Positions 42,574-52,401 of a DNA stretch of 55,757 nt are shown one piece after another. The notes beneath the pieces are model-generated. The model worked only from the letters and a program-made list of their open reading frames with translations. It ran no database searches and had not been told where the DNA came from. Each line of letters starts with the position of its first letter. Position 1 is the stretch's first letter. The position numbers were made by a program, and so were the translations under genes. Origin of the DNA: Candidatus Poribacteria bacterium (GTDB lineage Bacteria; Poribacteria; WGA-4E; WGA-3G); NCBI GenBank assembly GCA_028821605.1, contig JAPPFM010000003.1:93388-149144 (forward strand). The letters are read 5' to 3'.

Positions 42574-42602
42574 TTGCATGTTATCTGTTTTTGTGCTATA
42601 AT
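42574..42602 (+). promoter_or_regulatory. Promoter upstream of the small membrane protein
   Basis: TTGCAT (42574-42579) and consensus TATAAT (42597-42602) are 17 bases apart, about 98 bases before ATG 42700. Confidence 0.65.
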
Positions 42603-42699
42603 TTTGAATATTGAGAAGTCAGCGAATCTCTAATAAAAATAGTAGGGCAGACCTCTGTGAATGAAGTAAAATACATCAGTGAAGTGAGGAGTTAAACCG

Positions 42700-42954
42700 A
42701 TGAAATCACGACGTATTATTGCCAGACAAGCCTTTAATAAAGGGGATCTTCTCGATCAAAGATGGCTAACCTATTTATTAGCCATTGTCCTTATACTCCT
42801 TGTTCTTATTTTTGTTGTTCTATTGACCCCTGAATATAAGCAATATGTTGTTGATACGGTCAGATCTATATTTTATGGTGGGAAGCAGGAAGCACCACGT
42901 CCGAAGGCTGCTCCGGTAAAGTTTCAAGTGCCTGTACTGTTAGATGGGTTTTAA
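42700..42954 (+). CDS. Small single-pass membrane protein
   Basis: This 84-residue protein has a basic N-terminus (MKSRRIIARQAFNKGDLLDQR), one transmembrane helix (about 23-45, LTYLLAIVLILLVLIFVVLL) and a short Pro/Lys-rich tail. GTGAGGAG lies upstream of the ATG. It is followed by two lipoprotein genes and may be expressed with them. I recognise no family. Confidence 0.6.
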   Translation: MKSRRIIARQAFNKGDLLDQRWLTYLLAIVLILLVLIFVVLLTPEYKQYVVDTVRSIFYGGKQEAPRPKAAPVKFQVPVLLDGF

Positions 42955-43049
42955 ACGAAACGTACGAAATGAGCACAGTGAGAAGTCGCGAAGACTCACC
43001 TTAGAACACCAGTTGGATTACGTTTTCTTACGAAATTTGGGAGAAGAAA

Positions 43050-43565
43050 ATGTCTAAAACGATGTTCATGTTAGCACTACCGATATGGCTGAGTTTAATC
43101 TCTGGATGCGGTTATGTTTCCAAGTCAGAGTACTTGGAACATATCAACACCATTCGTATTCCACCTATTGATATTCTGGATGCAGATTTTGCTTACGATG
43201 AGACCTCACAGAGAGGCTATGATGAAGTAATTCATGAGAAATTAATTCAACGCTTCAATCGGAAATGGCGAGATGGAAACGATGCCGAATTTACCATGCG
43301 AATACAGGATTACGAGCTAAGGGAGCACGGATTTGGACCGAACGGTGAACCCGAATTGTTGCGTATGAGCCTACAAATAGAATATCAGTTTATAGACCGG
43401 GTTCGCAATACTATAATTGATGAAAGTGACAATTACATCCAGGTCCATGATTTCTATATTGTACCAAATCGGGCTGAACCTATGGAAAGCGTTCCACAGG
43501 CAAAGAATCTTATTGTAGACGAATTAATAGAAGACCTTTACAATCAGCTTGCTGAACAGTGGTAA
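43050..43565 (+). CDS. LptE-like lipoprotein
   Basis: This 171-residue protein has a lipoprotein signal with lipobox SGCG (cysteine at about residue 20). A short mixed domain follows with HINTIRIPPIDILDADFAYDE and VDELIEDLYNQLAEQW at the end, which fits the LptE/LPS-assembly lipoprotein plan (strand, helix, ending in an LxxxLxxxL helix). LptE plugs the LptD barrel in the outer membrane. The similarity is one of pattern only. GGGAGAAG precedes the ATG. The next gene starts 29 bases after its stop. Confidence 0.55.
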   Translation: MSKTMFMLALPIWLSLISGCGYVSKSEYLEHINTIRIPPIDILDADFAYDETSQRGYDEVIHEKLIQRFNRKWRDGNDAEFTMRIQDYELREHGFGPNGEPELLRMSLQIEYQFIDRVRNTIIDESDNYIQVHDFYIVPNRAEPMESVPQAKNLIVDELIEDLYNQLAEQW

Positions 43566-43594
43566 CAGGACGCATCACGGGAGCGCGCACGCGA

Positions 43595-44647
43595 ATGAAA
43601 TGCAAGGCAGGACGTATTCTTCATAAACTCTACTGGTGTTTGTTCGGTATGCCGCTTTTCTTAAGTTTGATGTTAATTTCGTGTAGTGGGGAACAGGGGG
43701 ACTGGACAGCGGTTCAACAGGAAGGTGAGTATATCTACGGGGTCTGGCACAGTGCTACAATGAAGAAAGCGGAGCAGACGATGTTGAAGGTTGTCGAAAA
43801 CATTAAGAGCGCGTCAATACTGTCGGAGGAACCGCCAACGATAGAAAAAATAGAGCAAACAACTATTTCGCCGGAGCATCTCTTGCCGGGTGATGGTACA
43901 TTCTTGGATTGGGTCCAGTCGCGTGCACCATCAACCTATCAGGGTAAAACCCTCTATCGGGATAGAGCCGCATCACCTGATCTTTACCACGCTTACGGTT
44001 TTGAAGGACAAGCGGAGGTGGAATATCAGGCACCTCAATTCGGTTCAAAACCGCTAATATTACTTGAAATTTTCGATATGGGCACGCCAGAAAATGCCTT
44101 TGGAATTTACAACTTTCACACTTACCCACAAGCCAAGTTTGAATGGGTAGGCAGCAAGGCGATGCTTTCAGGCGGGTATCTCCGGTTTTCAAAAGGGAGA
44201 TATTTCATTCAGATTGAGGGCTATGAGTTCGCAACGGGCATTCGTGAAGCGATGATTGCAATTGCAAAGGCCGTTGCTTCAGAAATTAAAGACCCACCTC
44301 CAAAACCAGGAATCCTTACGCTACTCCCAAGCAATAAGGTGAGTGGAAGTGTCAAGTTGTTCCGCTCAAATTGGGCGTTGCGCCAAATCTACAGTACATT
44401 ACCTGTCAACGTGCCACAATTAAGTGATCCAGCACTCGGTATTTCCGCGCGTTATCGGGCTAACGCTGATTCAGCGAATTGGATGGATGCGCAGATTGTT
44501 TTTATCATCCGTTTTTCTGACACCTCTGCGGCGGAATCTGCTTATACGCTTTACCGCGATTCCGTAATGAAGGCAGCTGTGTTCCCTGAAGTCGGAGCGG
44601 ATGGTGCGATTCTTGTGAACGAGCTTGTCGTGCCAAAAGGAAATTAA
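43595..44647 (+). CDS. Lipoprotein with DUF6599-like domain
   Basis: From ATG 43595 (GGGAG upstream) the protein has 350 residues. A signal with lipobox ISCS (cysteine about residue 30) precedes a mature part. GKTLYRDRAASPDLYHAYGFEGQAEVEYQ, ILLEIFDMGTPENAFGIYNFHTY and FSKGRYFIQIEGYE are the marks I associate with DUF6599, and a second, weaker copy of this plan seems to follow after about residue 235. An in-frame GTG at 43559 would overlap the preceding gene. Function is unknown. Confidence 0.65.
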   Translation: MKCKAGRILHKLYWCLFGMPLFLSLMLISCSGEQGDWTAVQQEGEYIYGVWHSATMKKAEQTMLKVVENIKSASILSEEPPTIEKIEQTTISPEHLLPGDGTFLDWVQSRAPSTYQGKTLYRDRAASPDLYHAYGFEGQAEVEYQAPQFGSKPLILLEIFDMGTPENAFGIYNFHTYPQAKFEWVGSKAMLSGGYLRFSKGRYFIQIEGYEFATGIREAMIAIAKAVASEIKDPPPKPGILTLLPSNKVSGSVKLFRSNWALRQIYSTLPVNVPQLSDPALGISARYRANADSANWMDAQIVFIIRFSDTSAAESAYTLYRDSVMKAAVFPEVGADGAILVNELVVPKGN

Positions 44648-44655
44648 AAAAGCGT

Positions 44656-44764
44656 GTTTCCTTTAACAGATGTAACCAAAGATGTAAGCCCAACCATCGG
44701 GCGGGGCCGGATATACTCCGGGGAACGTTATGCCTCGAACCGACTTGCCTAAGCCGCAAGGAAC
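44656..44764 (+). ncRNA. Candidate structured RNA or leader upstream of the amidohydrolase-like gene
   Basis: A closing helix can form between GTTTCCTT (44656-44663) and AAGGAAC (44758-44764) with one bulge. Inside are hairpins GCCC-AACCATC-GGGC (44698-44712 region) and CCGGA-TATAC-TCCGG (44707-44721 region). The sequence is GC-richer than its surroundings and not coding. It does not show glycine-riboswitch motifs although glycine-cleavage genes follow. It may be a 6S-like or other small RNA, or a leader element. No family is recognised. Confidence 0.3.
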
Positions 44765-44785
44765 ATTAAAAATAGGAGCTTTCTC

Positions 44786-45538
44786 ATGCGAGGCGATTTT
44801 GAAGCCTATCTCAACGATTCTTTCCGTGATGAAAATGGCAAACTTGATTTAGCAGCATTGTTGGTGTTAGAAGACGAAGCCGACATGGATGTTGCTGTTA
44901 TCATGCCGAATACCCAACCGCTTCCCCAAAACAGTGAACTTGCCGAAGCGATTCGCGGTAATCCGCGTGCCCTTGGGTGTGCACTTGTACATCCGACGGA
45001 ACCGGAACCTACTGAACAGGTCAGATTGGCTGCCGAGGCATGGGGGATGCGTGGGATTAAATTGATGCCTGCTGTTCACAACTACAATGTCGATGACCCA
45101 ATCGTGCGTCCCGTTGTTGAAGCCGCCCGTGACTATGGACTTATCGTCTCAATTCATTCCGGACCTAACAATTGCCATCCCAACCGTATCGGTACTGTCG
45201 CGAGTTGGGTGCCTGAAACGCCAGTTATCATGGATCACATGGGATTTCCAGACGACTTAGACGCGGCGATCACTGTCGCAAAAGCGAATAAGAATGTTTC
45301 GCTCGGAACTACCATCTTAAGGTTTCATCGCCGTTGGGGGACCGACCCGGACACCGTTGTGCCAACTGAGGTGAAAACAGCAGTTGACGAACTCGGACCC
45401 GAGCAGATCGTCTTCGGTTCTAATTTGCCTGAATACCGTCCTATTCAGGTTATCAACGCCCTCAAACGATTGGAACTCGGCGATGATGCAGAGGCACTGA
45501 TTTTCGGTGGAAATCTCGCGCGCATTTATGGGCTTTAA
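44786..45538 (+). CDS. Amidohydrolase_2-like TIM-barrel protein lacking the N-terminal HxH
   Basis: This 250-residue protein resembles the amidohydrolase 2 family: ADMDVAVIMPNTQPLPQNSELAEAIRGNP, WGMRGIKLMPAVHNYNVDDP, YGLIVSIHSG, TPVIMDHMGFPD, QIVFGSNLPEY and EALIFGGNLARIYGL, each matching a barrel strand. The usual first strand with the metal ligands (IIDxHxH) is absent: the protein starts at MRGDFEAYLND, and an in-frame stop lies just upstream. It may be a naturally short, metal-free homologue or have lost its 5' end. AGGAG precedes the ATG. It is 35 bases upstream of gcvT. Confidence 0.72.
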   Translation: MRGDFEAYLNDSFRDENGKLDLAALLVLEDEADMDVAVIMPNTQPLPQNSELAEAIRGNPRALGCALVHPTEPEPTEQVRLAAEAWGMRGIKLMPAVHNYNVDDPIVRPVVEAARDYGLIVSIHSGPNNCHPNRIGTVASWVPETPVIMDHMGFPDDLDAAITVAKANKNVSLGTTILRFHRRWGTDPDTVVPTEVKTAVDELGPEQIVFGSNLPEYRPIQVINALKRLELGDDAEALIFGGNLARIYGL

Positions 45539-45573
45539 ATATGCTCAATCTTCGGCGTGTTTGGTGACTACAA

Positions 45574-46656
45574 ATGAAGAGAACGCCCCTTTATCAGGTC
45601 CATGAATCCCTTAATGCAAAGTTCACCGAATTCGGTGGCTGGGAGATGCCGCTTCAATATAGTAGTATTGTTAAGGAGCATCTATCTGTTCGGGCGACTG
45701 TTGGTTTGTTTGACCTGTCGCACATGGGGGAACTTGAGGTTTGCGGACCGGGAGCGAATGCGTTGGTGCAAAAACTTAGCACTAACGACGTGGGACGTTT
45801 AACTGATGGTCGTGTGTTGTATACGCTATTCTGTAATGAAACAGGCGGAATCATTGATGACCTTCTCATTTACCGACACGCCGATAACCACTATGTGCTG
45901 GTCGTCAATGCTGCCAACATTGAAAAGGATTTGACGTGGGTAGAGACCCACAACGACACGGGCACGGAGATAAAAAATATAAGCAAGGACACGGCTCTCA
46001 TTGCGCTACAAGGTCCAAAGTCAATAGATATTTTGAATCCTTTTGTCCGCGAACGAGATGTTTCTGAAATTTCGTTTTTTCGCTTTGCGGTAGACGAAGT
46101 CGCCGGTATCCCGACCACCATTTCACGAACTGGGTATACGGGGGAAGTCGGTTTTGAGTTATACGTTGATGCAAACAATGCGGAGGATTTATGGAATGTG
46201 CTCTATCCTGCCGTGATAGAAATAGAGGGACAACCTGTGGGACTTGGGGCACGCGACACCTTACGGCTTGAAGCCGGACTCCGCCTCTACGGCATGGACA
46301 TGAATGACAACACAAACCCATTTGAAGTTGGTCTCGGTAAGTTTGTCAAATCCAAAGGGCGACAATTTATTGGAAAAGACGTACTCCTTGCGGCGAGAAA
46401 GAAGGGTATAGCGAAACAGGTGGTAGGATTTCAGATGCTTGACCGTGCTGTAGCACGTGCAGGTTATGCCGTTTATCAGCAGGGCGAACACATAGGCAGC
46501 GTAACGAGCGGGGCACCTTCGCCGAGTCTGAAATGCAGTATCGGGTTCGCTTCTGTTGAATCACAAGCGGTGGTTAAAAACGAAAAAATTAATGTAGAAG
46601 TTCGAGGTAAACTGCATCCTGCGAAGATTGTGGAAATGCCCTTTATCAAGAACTAA
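45574..46656 (+). CDS. gcvT: Glycine cleavage system T protein (aminomethyltransferase)
   Basis: This 360-residue tetrahydrofolate-dependent enzyme takes the aminomethyl group from the H protein, giving methylene-THF and ammonia. Motifs are TPLYQVHESLNAKFTEFGGWEMPLQY, VGLFDLSHMGELEVCGPGA, DDLLIYRHADNHYVLVVNA, RTGYTGEVGFELYV, LGARDTLRLEAGLRLYG and IGSVTSGAPSPSLKCSIGFA. Length is normal. It leads the gcv cluster; two small genes separate it from gcvH. Confidence 0.95.
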   Translation: MKRTPLYQVHESLNAKFTEFGGWEMPLQYSSIVKEHLSVRATVGLFDLSHMGELEVCGPGANALVQKLSTNDVGRLTDGRVLYTLFCNETGGIIDDLLIYRHADNHYVLVVNAANIEKDLTWVETHNDTGTEIKNISKDTALIALQGPKSIDILNPFVRERDVSEISFFRFAVDEVAGIPTTISRTGYTGEVGFELYVDANNAEDLWNVLYPAVIEIEGQPVGLGARDTLRLEAGLRLYGMDMNDNTNPFEVGLGKFVKSKGRQFIGKDVLLAARKKGIAKQVVGFQMLDRAVARAGYAVYQQGEHIGSVTSGAPSPSLKCSIGFASVESQAVVKNEKINVEVRGKLHPAKIVEMPFIKN

Positions 46657-46686
46657 CGATGCCTTGATTCAGGCGAGGAGTATTTT

Positions 46687-47082
46687 GTGGAAAACCAGAA
46701 CATCGCTGAGCTCTATGTTAACGAAAGAATTGAAACTATCGGGATGCACGACCAAGAGCCTAATGAAGCGGTTAGTGATGTGGAATGGCGTTTGAATAAC
46801 CAGATTCGGATAGTTAAAGAGGACCTCAAACTGGACATCAAAGATGTCAAGGAGGACCTTAAGGAGGACATCAGGGAGGTCAAGCAAAACATCAACGAAG
46901 TCAAGAGCGACCTTGAGAGAAACATCAGCGAAGTCAAAAACGACCTTGAGAACGACATTAACGGCGTTAAGAGTGACCTCAAAGACGACATCTCAGACTT
47001 AAAAGGATTTATAACGATACTCGTTACGATTGCTGGCTTCATCATCAGCGGTGTTACAACAGTTATTGTTAAGTTCCTATAG
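46687..47082 (+). CDS. Coiled-coil protein with 11-residue repeats and a C-terminal TM helix
   Basis: This 131-residue protein starts with GTG, with GAGGAG at 46675-46680. Residues about 45-110 are a run of 11-residue repeats with the pattern VKxDLxxDIxx (for example VKEDLKLDIKD, VKEDLKEDIRE, VKSDLKDDISD), typical of a right-handed hendecad coiled coil. A final transmembrane helix follows (about 112-130). It recalls DUF1640/CCDC90-type membrane coiled coils and, in plan, the protein at 21300-21713. It lies inside the gcv gene run, 30 bases after gcvT. Confidence 0.65.
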   Translation: MENQNIAELYVNERIETIGMHDQEPNEAVSDVEWRLNNQIRIVKEDLKLDIKDVKEDLKEDIREVKQNINEVKSDLERNISEVKNDLENDINGVKSDLKDDISDLKGFITILVTIAGFIISGVTTVIVKFL

Positions 47083-47101
47083 TTAGCAAAGGAGGTTGGC
47101 A

Positions 47102-47401
47102 ATGTCAGAGAAACCGAGTGGTAAGGAAAAATATACACCTACTTGTTTAGAATGGCTTATCGTCATGTTAAATTCTACTTTTCATTTCTATGATATAGAG
47201 CGTGATGGGTTTGATTTAGTATATCTACCTGCGGAAGATGGCGAGAGTATTCAAATGATAGTTACCCATTATGCGCATGTGAATGGAGCACGCATGAGCA
47301 AAGCGGTTGAGTCTGGCCAGAGAGTCGCTCTTTCACTCGCCGAATCTTATAAATGGAATTCATGGGTCAACGTTGAAGTAGATTTTAGAGAGGTAAAGTA
47401 A
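47102..47401 (+). CDS. Unknown 99-residue protein in the gcv run
   Basis: A perfect AAGGAGG (47089-47095) lies 6 bases before ATG 47102. The protein is soluble-looking (CLEWLIVMLNSTFHFYDIERDGFDLVYLPAEDGES, VTHYAHVNGARMSKAVESGQRVALSLAESYKW, given as two segments). I recognise no family. It starts 19 bases after the coiled-coil gene and lies 82 bases before gcvH, so it is probably co-transcribed. Confidence 0.6.
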   Translation: MSEKPSGKEKYTPTCLEWLIVMLNSTFHFYDIERDGFDLVYLPAEDGESIQMIVTHYAHVNGARMSKAVESGQRVALSLAESYKWNSWVNVEVDFREVK

Positions 47402-47483
47402 ATCACAAAGGGTACGATATGACAGAGGCAATAGTCGAACCCAGAAAGTTAAATTACAGCATAACACAGAAAGTAAGGCAAAA

Positions 47484-47870
47484 ATGATTCCACAAAACTT
47501 AAGATATATGGAAAGCCATGAATGGGCAAGGCAAGAGGGTGACATCGTCACTATCGGTATCAGCGACTATGCCCAATCCGAAATTCAAGATATCGTCTAC
47601 GTTGAATTGCCAGAAGTCGGCACTGAACTCACACAGAAAACAGAGTTCGGCGTGATAGAATCTGTCAAAGCAGCGTTCGACCTTTACGCGCCTGTTAGCG
47701 GCGAAGTGGTTGATGTCAACGAATCGCTTCTTGATGCCCCAGAACAGGTCAATGAGTCTCCTTACGATGATGGGTGGTTTCTCAAAATCAAGATAACCGA
47801 TCCCAGCGAGCTTGACGCGCTTCTTGATGCCGACGGTTATCAAGCACACATCGAGGCAGAGCATGCCTAA
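47484..47870 (+). CDS. gcvH: Glycine cleavage system H protein
   Basis: This 128-residue lipoyl carrier shuttles the aminomethyl intermediate between P and T proteins. [32 protein letters not shown] and the lipoylation site [26 protein letters not shown] (lysine 62) are typical, as is [11 protein letters not shown]. Its stop overlaps the gcvP start by 8 bases. Confidence 0.96.
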   Translation: MIPQNLRYMESHEWARQEGDIVTIGISDYAQSEIQDIVYVELPEVGTELTQKTEFGVIESVKAAFDLYAPVSGEVVDVNESLLDAPEQVNESPYDDGWFLKIKITDPSELDALLDADGYQAHIEAEHA

Positions 47871-50748
47871 AAAAGAAAACAACAAAAGCCTTTTCGCAAA
47901 TCGACACATCGGACCTCGCTCAGAAGATATTGAGTTGATGTTGACGACACTCGGTTATTCTTCAATGGCAGATTTCATTGAGGATGTTGTGCCAGCGGAT
48001 ATCCGCTTATCGTCAACCTTCAATCTAAATGGAAATGCCAGTGGTTTGGGGCGTAGCTTGCAAGCCCATATTGCAAAATCAGAATCGGAAGCACTTGTTG
48101 CGTTAAAAGAACTCGCCTCACAAAATCAAGTCTTCCGTTCCTTTATCGGAATGGGCTACTATAACTGCTTCGTTCCACCAGTCATCCAACGCAACATTTT
48201 GGAAAATCCGGGCTGGTATACGCAATACACACCGTATCAAGCAGAGATTTCACAAGGACGTTTGGAGGCGTTGCTCAACTTCCAAACAATGGTTATTGAC
48301 TTAACCGGTTTACCTATCGCGAACGCTTCACTCCTTGACGAGGCAACGGCTGCTGCGGAAGCAATGGGAATGTGTTTTGCAAATGTCCCGCAGAAGATCA
48401 CTCGAAAATTTTTTGTCTCAGAAACCTGTCATCCACAAACAATCGCTGTCCTACAAACACGCGCTGAACCCCTCGATATCGAATTACAAATCGGGGACCA
48501 TCGTGATGTCAATTTTGACACACCGATTTTAGGTGCCATCGTGCAATATCCAGCCACAGATGGTGCGATTTACGATTACCATCAATTCGCTGAACAAGTA
48601 CACAATGCTGGTGGTTTATTTGTTGCCGCGACAGACTTGTTGGCACTAACACTTCTACGTCCACCCAGTGAGTTTGGTGCAGACATCGCTATTGGTAGTG
48701 CACAGCGGTTTGGTGTGCCCCTTGGATATGGCGGTCCGCACGCAGCTTTTCTTTCCACACATGAAGAGCTTAAACGTAGTATCCCTGGACGGATTGCTGG
48801 CGTATCCCACGATGCAAACGGCAAGCCTGCTATTCGCTTAGCACTCCAGACGCGGGAACAGCACATCCGGCGTGAAAAGGCAACAAGCAATATCTGCACT
48901 GCACAAGTCTTGCTCGCTGTCATAGCAGGGATGTACGCTGTCTATCACGGACCGACGGGACTTAGGCAGATTTCGGAACGTGTGCATTCACTTACCTGTG
49001 GATTACGAGAGGGACTTGAGAAACTCGGTTATACCACCGGGCAATATCCGTGTTTTGATACCCTCTCTGTTACTGTCTCGGCGGAAGCAACAGAAAAATT
49101 GCTCGCTTCTGCCCGCGTCAGACAGATAAACCTTCGGAAAATTGATTCAACACACATTGGTATCTCCTTAGATGAAACAACGACATCTGCGGATGTTGAG
49201 GAACTCCTCCAGGTATTTGGCGCACAAGTGCCCTTTGAAATTTCGTCTGCAAGTGCCATCCCTGTAGAGTTACAAAGAGATAGCCCATATCTGACGCATC
49301 CTGTTTTCAATAATTACCATTCTGAAACTGAGATACTCCGCTATATCCACAGACTCCAAACCAAAGACCTCTCCCTTGTGAATGCGATGATTCCACTCGG
49401 TTCCTGTACGATGAAACTCAACGCTACAACGGAGATGGTGCCGGTGACATGGCGCGAGTTCGGAGAGATACACCCCTTCGCGCCGCAAGAGCAAGCGGAA
49501 GGTTACCGACATCTATTTTGGCAATTGGAGGAGTGGTTAGCTGAGATAACGGGTTACAGTGGTATTTCACTGCAGCCGAACGCAGGCTCACAGGGCGAAT
49601 ATGCCGGGCTGTTGGTCATCCGTAAATATCACGAGAGTCGCGATGAAGCGCATCGTAACGTCTGTTTGATCCCGACTTCTGCCCACGGCACAAATCCTGC
49701 GAGTGCTGTAATGGCAGGTATGCAAGTCGTCGTTGTTGCCTGCGATCTGGAGGGAAATATTGACCTCGACGATCTCCGAGAGAAAGCAGATACACACCGT
49801 GACAATCTTGCCGCTGCGATGATTACGTACCCTTCAACGCACGGTGTTTTTGAAGAGAAGATTCGGGAGATTTGCGACATTGTTCGCCAATCCGGTGGAC
49901 AGGTCTACATGGACGGTGCGAATCTAAATGCGCTTGTTGGCATCGCACAACCAGCGGGTATCGGAGCAGATGTTTGCCATTTAAACCTTCACAAAACTTT
50001 CTGCATCCCTCACGGTGGTGGTGGACCAGGGATGGGACCCATTGGGGTCAAAGCGCATCTCACGGATTTTTTGCCGACACATCCACTTGTGACCGTCGGT
50101 GGTAAGGCAGGGATTGGAGCCGTATCTGCAGCACCGTGGGGAAGCCCCGGAATTCTACCGATCTCTTGGGCGTATATCGCGATGATGGGAGCAGAAGGAC
50201 TTACCTCGGCAACGGAGGTGGCGATCCTTAACGCTAACTATATCGCGAAAAAACTCGCGCCTCACTACCCTGTGCTTTATACGGGAAAGCAGGGTTTAGT
50301 TGCCCATGAATGTATCATTGATCTCCGTGCCTTCAAAAAGAGTGCTGACATAGATGTAACTGATGTTGCGAAGCGGTTGATGGATTATGGCTTCCACGCA
50401 CCGACTGTTTCCTGGCCGGTGCCGGGCGCGATGATGATTGAACCGACAGAAAGCGAATCGAGAGTCGAGTTGGATCGGTTTTGTGACGCACTTATCTCAA
50501 TACGTGAAGAGATAGCGGAGATTGAGGCAGGCATCGCCGATCAGGCAGACAATGTGCTGAAAAATGCCCCCCATACGGTAGAAATGGCTACACAATCTGA
50601 ATGGTGTCACCCGTATTCGCGCGAAAAAGCAGCGTTTCCAAAACCGTGGGTGCGCGATGCTAAATTTTGGCCCGCTGTAGCACGTATTAACGAAGTCTAT
50701 GGGGACAGAAATCTTATGTGTGCCTGCCCGCCACTTGATGAATATTAA
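47863..50748 (+). CDS. gcvP: Glycine dehydrogenase (decarboxylating), single-chain P protein
   Basis: From ATG 47863 the protein has 961 residues, the fused alpha/beta form known from E. coli, not the split GcvPA/GcvPB form. It opens with [22 protein letters not shown]. The PLP lysine is K711 in [21 protein letters not shown]. Other marks are [40 protein letters not shown] (N-half) and [22 protein letters not shown] (C-half). It decarboxylates glycine and loads the H-protein lipoyl arm. It overlaps gcvH, so translation is coupled. No lpd gene is in the window. Confidence 0.97.
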   Translation: MPKKENNKSLFANRHIGPRSEDIELMLTTLGYSSMADFIEDVVPADIRLSSTFNLNGNASGLGRSLQAHIAKSESEALVALKELASQNQVFRSFIGMGYYNCFVPPVIQRNILENPGWYTQYTPYQAEISQGRLEALLNFQTMVIDLTGLPIANASLLDEATAAAEAMGMCFANVPQKITRKFFVSETCHPQTIAVLQTRAEPLDIELQIGDHRDVNFDTPILGAIVQYPATDGAIYDYHQFAEQVHNAGGLFVAATDLLALTLLRPPSEFGADIAIGSAQRFGVPLGYGGPHAAFLSTHEELKRSIPGRIAGVSHDANGKPAIRLALQTREQHIRREKATSNICTAQVLLAVIAGMYAVYHGPTGLRQISERVHSLTCGLREGLEKLGYTTGQYPCFDTLSVTVSAEATEKLLASARVRQINLRKIDSTHIGISLDETTTSADVEELLQVFGAQVPFEISSASAIPVELQRDSPYLTHPVFNNYHSETEILRYIHRLQTKDLSLVNAMIPLGSCTMKLNATTEMVPVTWREFGEIHPFAPQEQAEGYRHLFWQLEEWLAEITGYSGISLQPNAGSQGEYAGLLVIRKYHESRDEAHRNVCLIPTSAHGTNPASAVMAGMQVVVVACDLEGNIDLDDLREKADTHRDNLAAAMITYPSTHGVFEEKIREICDIVRQSGGQVYMDGANLNALVGIAQPAGIGADVCHLNLHKTFCIPHGGGGPGMGPIGVKAHLTDFLPTHPLVTVGGKAGIGAVSAAPWGSPGILPISWAYIAMMGAEGLTSATEVAILNANYIAKKLAPHYPVLYTGKQGLVAHECIIDLRAFKKSADIDVTDVAKRLMDYGFHAPTVSWPVPGAMMIEPTESESRVELDRFCDALISIREEIAEIEAGIADQADNVLKNAPHTVEMATQSEWCHPYSREKAAFPKPWVRDAKFWPAVARINEVYGDRNLMCACPPLDEY

Positions 50749-50849
50749 AGGACAAAAACAAAAAGCGTACATGACTCAAATCCAATTGACTTAAGCGAAA
50801 ACCGCCGTGGAACGTAGTAGAACGGTGACGAGAATTAATAATTGAAAAC

Positions 50850-52256
50850 ATGAAAGCAATAATTATAGGCGCAGGAGAGGTTGGATTTCATATCGCCAAA
50901 CTTCTTACTGTCCAAGCGAACGATGTTGTTCTCATTGATGAGTCCGATGCCGCCTGTAACCGAGTCAATGAACAGTTGGACTTGCAGACGTTACGTGGAC
51001 CAGGAGCGTCGCCACGTCTCCTGAAAACCGCCGGGATTGACGAAGCCGATCTCCTCATTGCCGTTACGAATAGCGATGAGATTAATATGCTCGCTTGTCA
51101 AATAGCTGACAGGTACAGTGTTAACACAAAAATCGCTCGTGTTTCAAATCCGGACTACTTCTCCATGGAAAGTGGACTGACACCCAACGATTTCGGTATC
51201 AACCTTCTGGTTAATCCGGAGCATCTCTGTGTTGCTGAATTTGTTAGACTTCTACAAATACCTGAAGCGAGAGAGATCGTCGAATTTGAGGATGGTAAAG
51301 TTCAACTTGTTTCCTTCCGAGCTAAACAATCAAATCCGTTAATAGGAAAATCGCTTGCTGAATTAGATGAAAGTGGGCTTCTTACGGATACCCGCTTTGC
51401 CGCGATTAGTCGTCGTGGTCGTTCCAATAACGGAGACCCTACTCAGAACGGGAACAGGCACATTATCATTCCGAGAGGTGATGATGCTTTACAACAAGGG
51501 GACGAAGCCTTTGTCATCGGTAGTTCGTTGGCAGTTGAACAATTGCTGCGTATCAGTGGTATCACGTTCAATCAGCAGCTTGACCGCGTTATCATTATTG
51601 GTGCGAGTCCTATCGGCATTGAGCTTGCCCGTGTGCTTGAAGAAAACGATACCAACGTCAAACTCATTGAGGAGGATCAAACGAGAGCACGGCAAGCATC
51701 GCAAATGCTAAAGCGCACGACCGTTTTACACGGCAATTACCTCCAATTTAGGCTTCTTGAAGAAGCAGGTGTCGATGGGGTCAACGGATTCGTTTCCGTT
51801 ACGGGTGACGATGAAAACGATATTATGGCATGTATGACAGCGAAAGAACAGGGCGCACAGCGTGTCCTCGCACTCGTTCAACAACCGCACTATCTCCCTT
51901 TGTTGGCACGCATTCCGAGGCTTGATGGCGCAGTGAGTCGGCATCTCACTGTTGTGAGTAATATCCTGCGACTCATCCGCCGCGGTAACATAGTTTCCGT
52001 TGCTTCACTTCATGGAATAGATGCAGAAGTTATTGAAATCGTTGCTGGTGTTAACGCGAAAATTGTTCACAAAGAACTTACCTCCTTTAAAACGACATTT
52101 CCTGAGAATGCCTTCATCGGTGCTGTTATTCGGCGGGAAAGACTCATTATTCCGACGGGACAGTCTGTTATCCAACCTGCGGATCGCGTAATTGTTTTTA
52201 GTATGCCTGGAGCGATTCCGGTTGTTGAAGACCTGTTCGCAGAACGGAGAAACTGA
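50850..52256 (+). CDS. trkA: Trk potassium uptake regulatory subunit TrkA
   Basis: This 468-residue peripheral membrane protein has two tandem RCK units. The first NAD-binding site is MKAIIIGAGEVGFHIAKLL with acidic strand end VVLIDESD; the second is VIIIGASPIGIELARVLEE with VKLIEED. TrkA_C domains follow each (about 145-225 and 385-465). It gates the TrkH channel in response to nucleotides. A MITE-like element fills the gap to trkH; its terminal repeat begins at the TGA stop. Confidence 0.94.
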   Translation: MKAIIIGAGEVGFHIAKLLTVQANDVVLIDESDAACNRVNEQLDLQTLRGPGASPRLLKTAGIDEADLLIAVTNSDEINMLACQIADRYSVNTKIARVSNPDYFSMESGLTPNDFGINLLVNPEHLCVAEFVRLLQIPEAREIVEFEDGKVQLVSFRAKQSNPLIGKSLAELDESGLLTDTRFAAISRRGRSNNGDPTQNGNRHIIIPRGDDALQQGDEAFVIGSSLAVEQLLRISGITFNQQLDRVIIIGASPIGIELARVLEENDTNVKLIEEDQTRARQASQMLKRTTVLHGNYLQFRLLEEAGVDGVNGFVSVTGDDENDIMACMTAKEQGAQRVLALVQQPHYLPLLARIPRLDGAVSRHLTVVSNILRLIRRGNIVSVASLHGIDAEVIEIVAGVNAKIVHKELTSFKTTFPENAFIGAVIRRERLIIPTGQSVIQPADRVIVFSMPGAIPVVEDLFAERRN

Positions 52257-52397
52257 ATAGTTATCGGTTGTCGGTTGTCAGTTAAGGGGTTTCTGACACA
52301 TTAATATCTTTTAATAACCGTCGTTATTTCATTTGTGTAACAACTTTTCCAAGAAGGTGATTAGCAATCGCAACCCGACTGACAACTGATAACTATT
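52256..52397. repeat. MITE-like element between trkA and trkH
   Basis: AATAGTTATCGGTTGTC (52256-52272) is the inverted copy of GDACAACTGATAACTATT-type end GACAACTGATAACTATT (52381-52397), one mismatch. The 142-bp element makes up the whole intergenic space: its left end overlaps the last base of the trkA stop and its right end is 4 bases before the trkH ATG. Its ends resemble those of the element at 10166-10240. Confidence 0.82.
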
Positions 52398-52401
52398 AAA
52401 T

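Noticed and set aside
45539-45573. Glycine riboswitch before gcvT
   Set aside because: The 35-base gap is too short, and the candidate RNA further upstream lacks the conserved glycine aptamer motifs.
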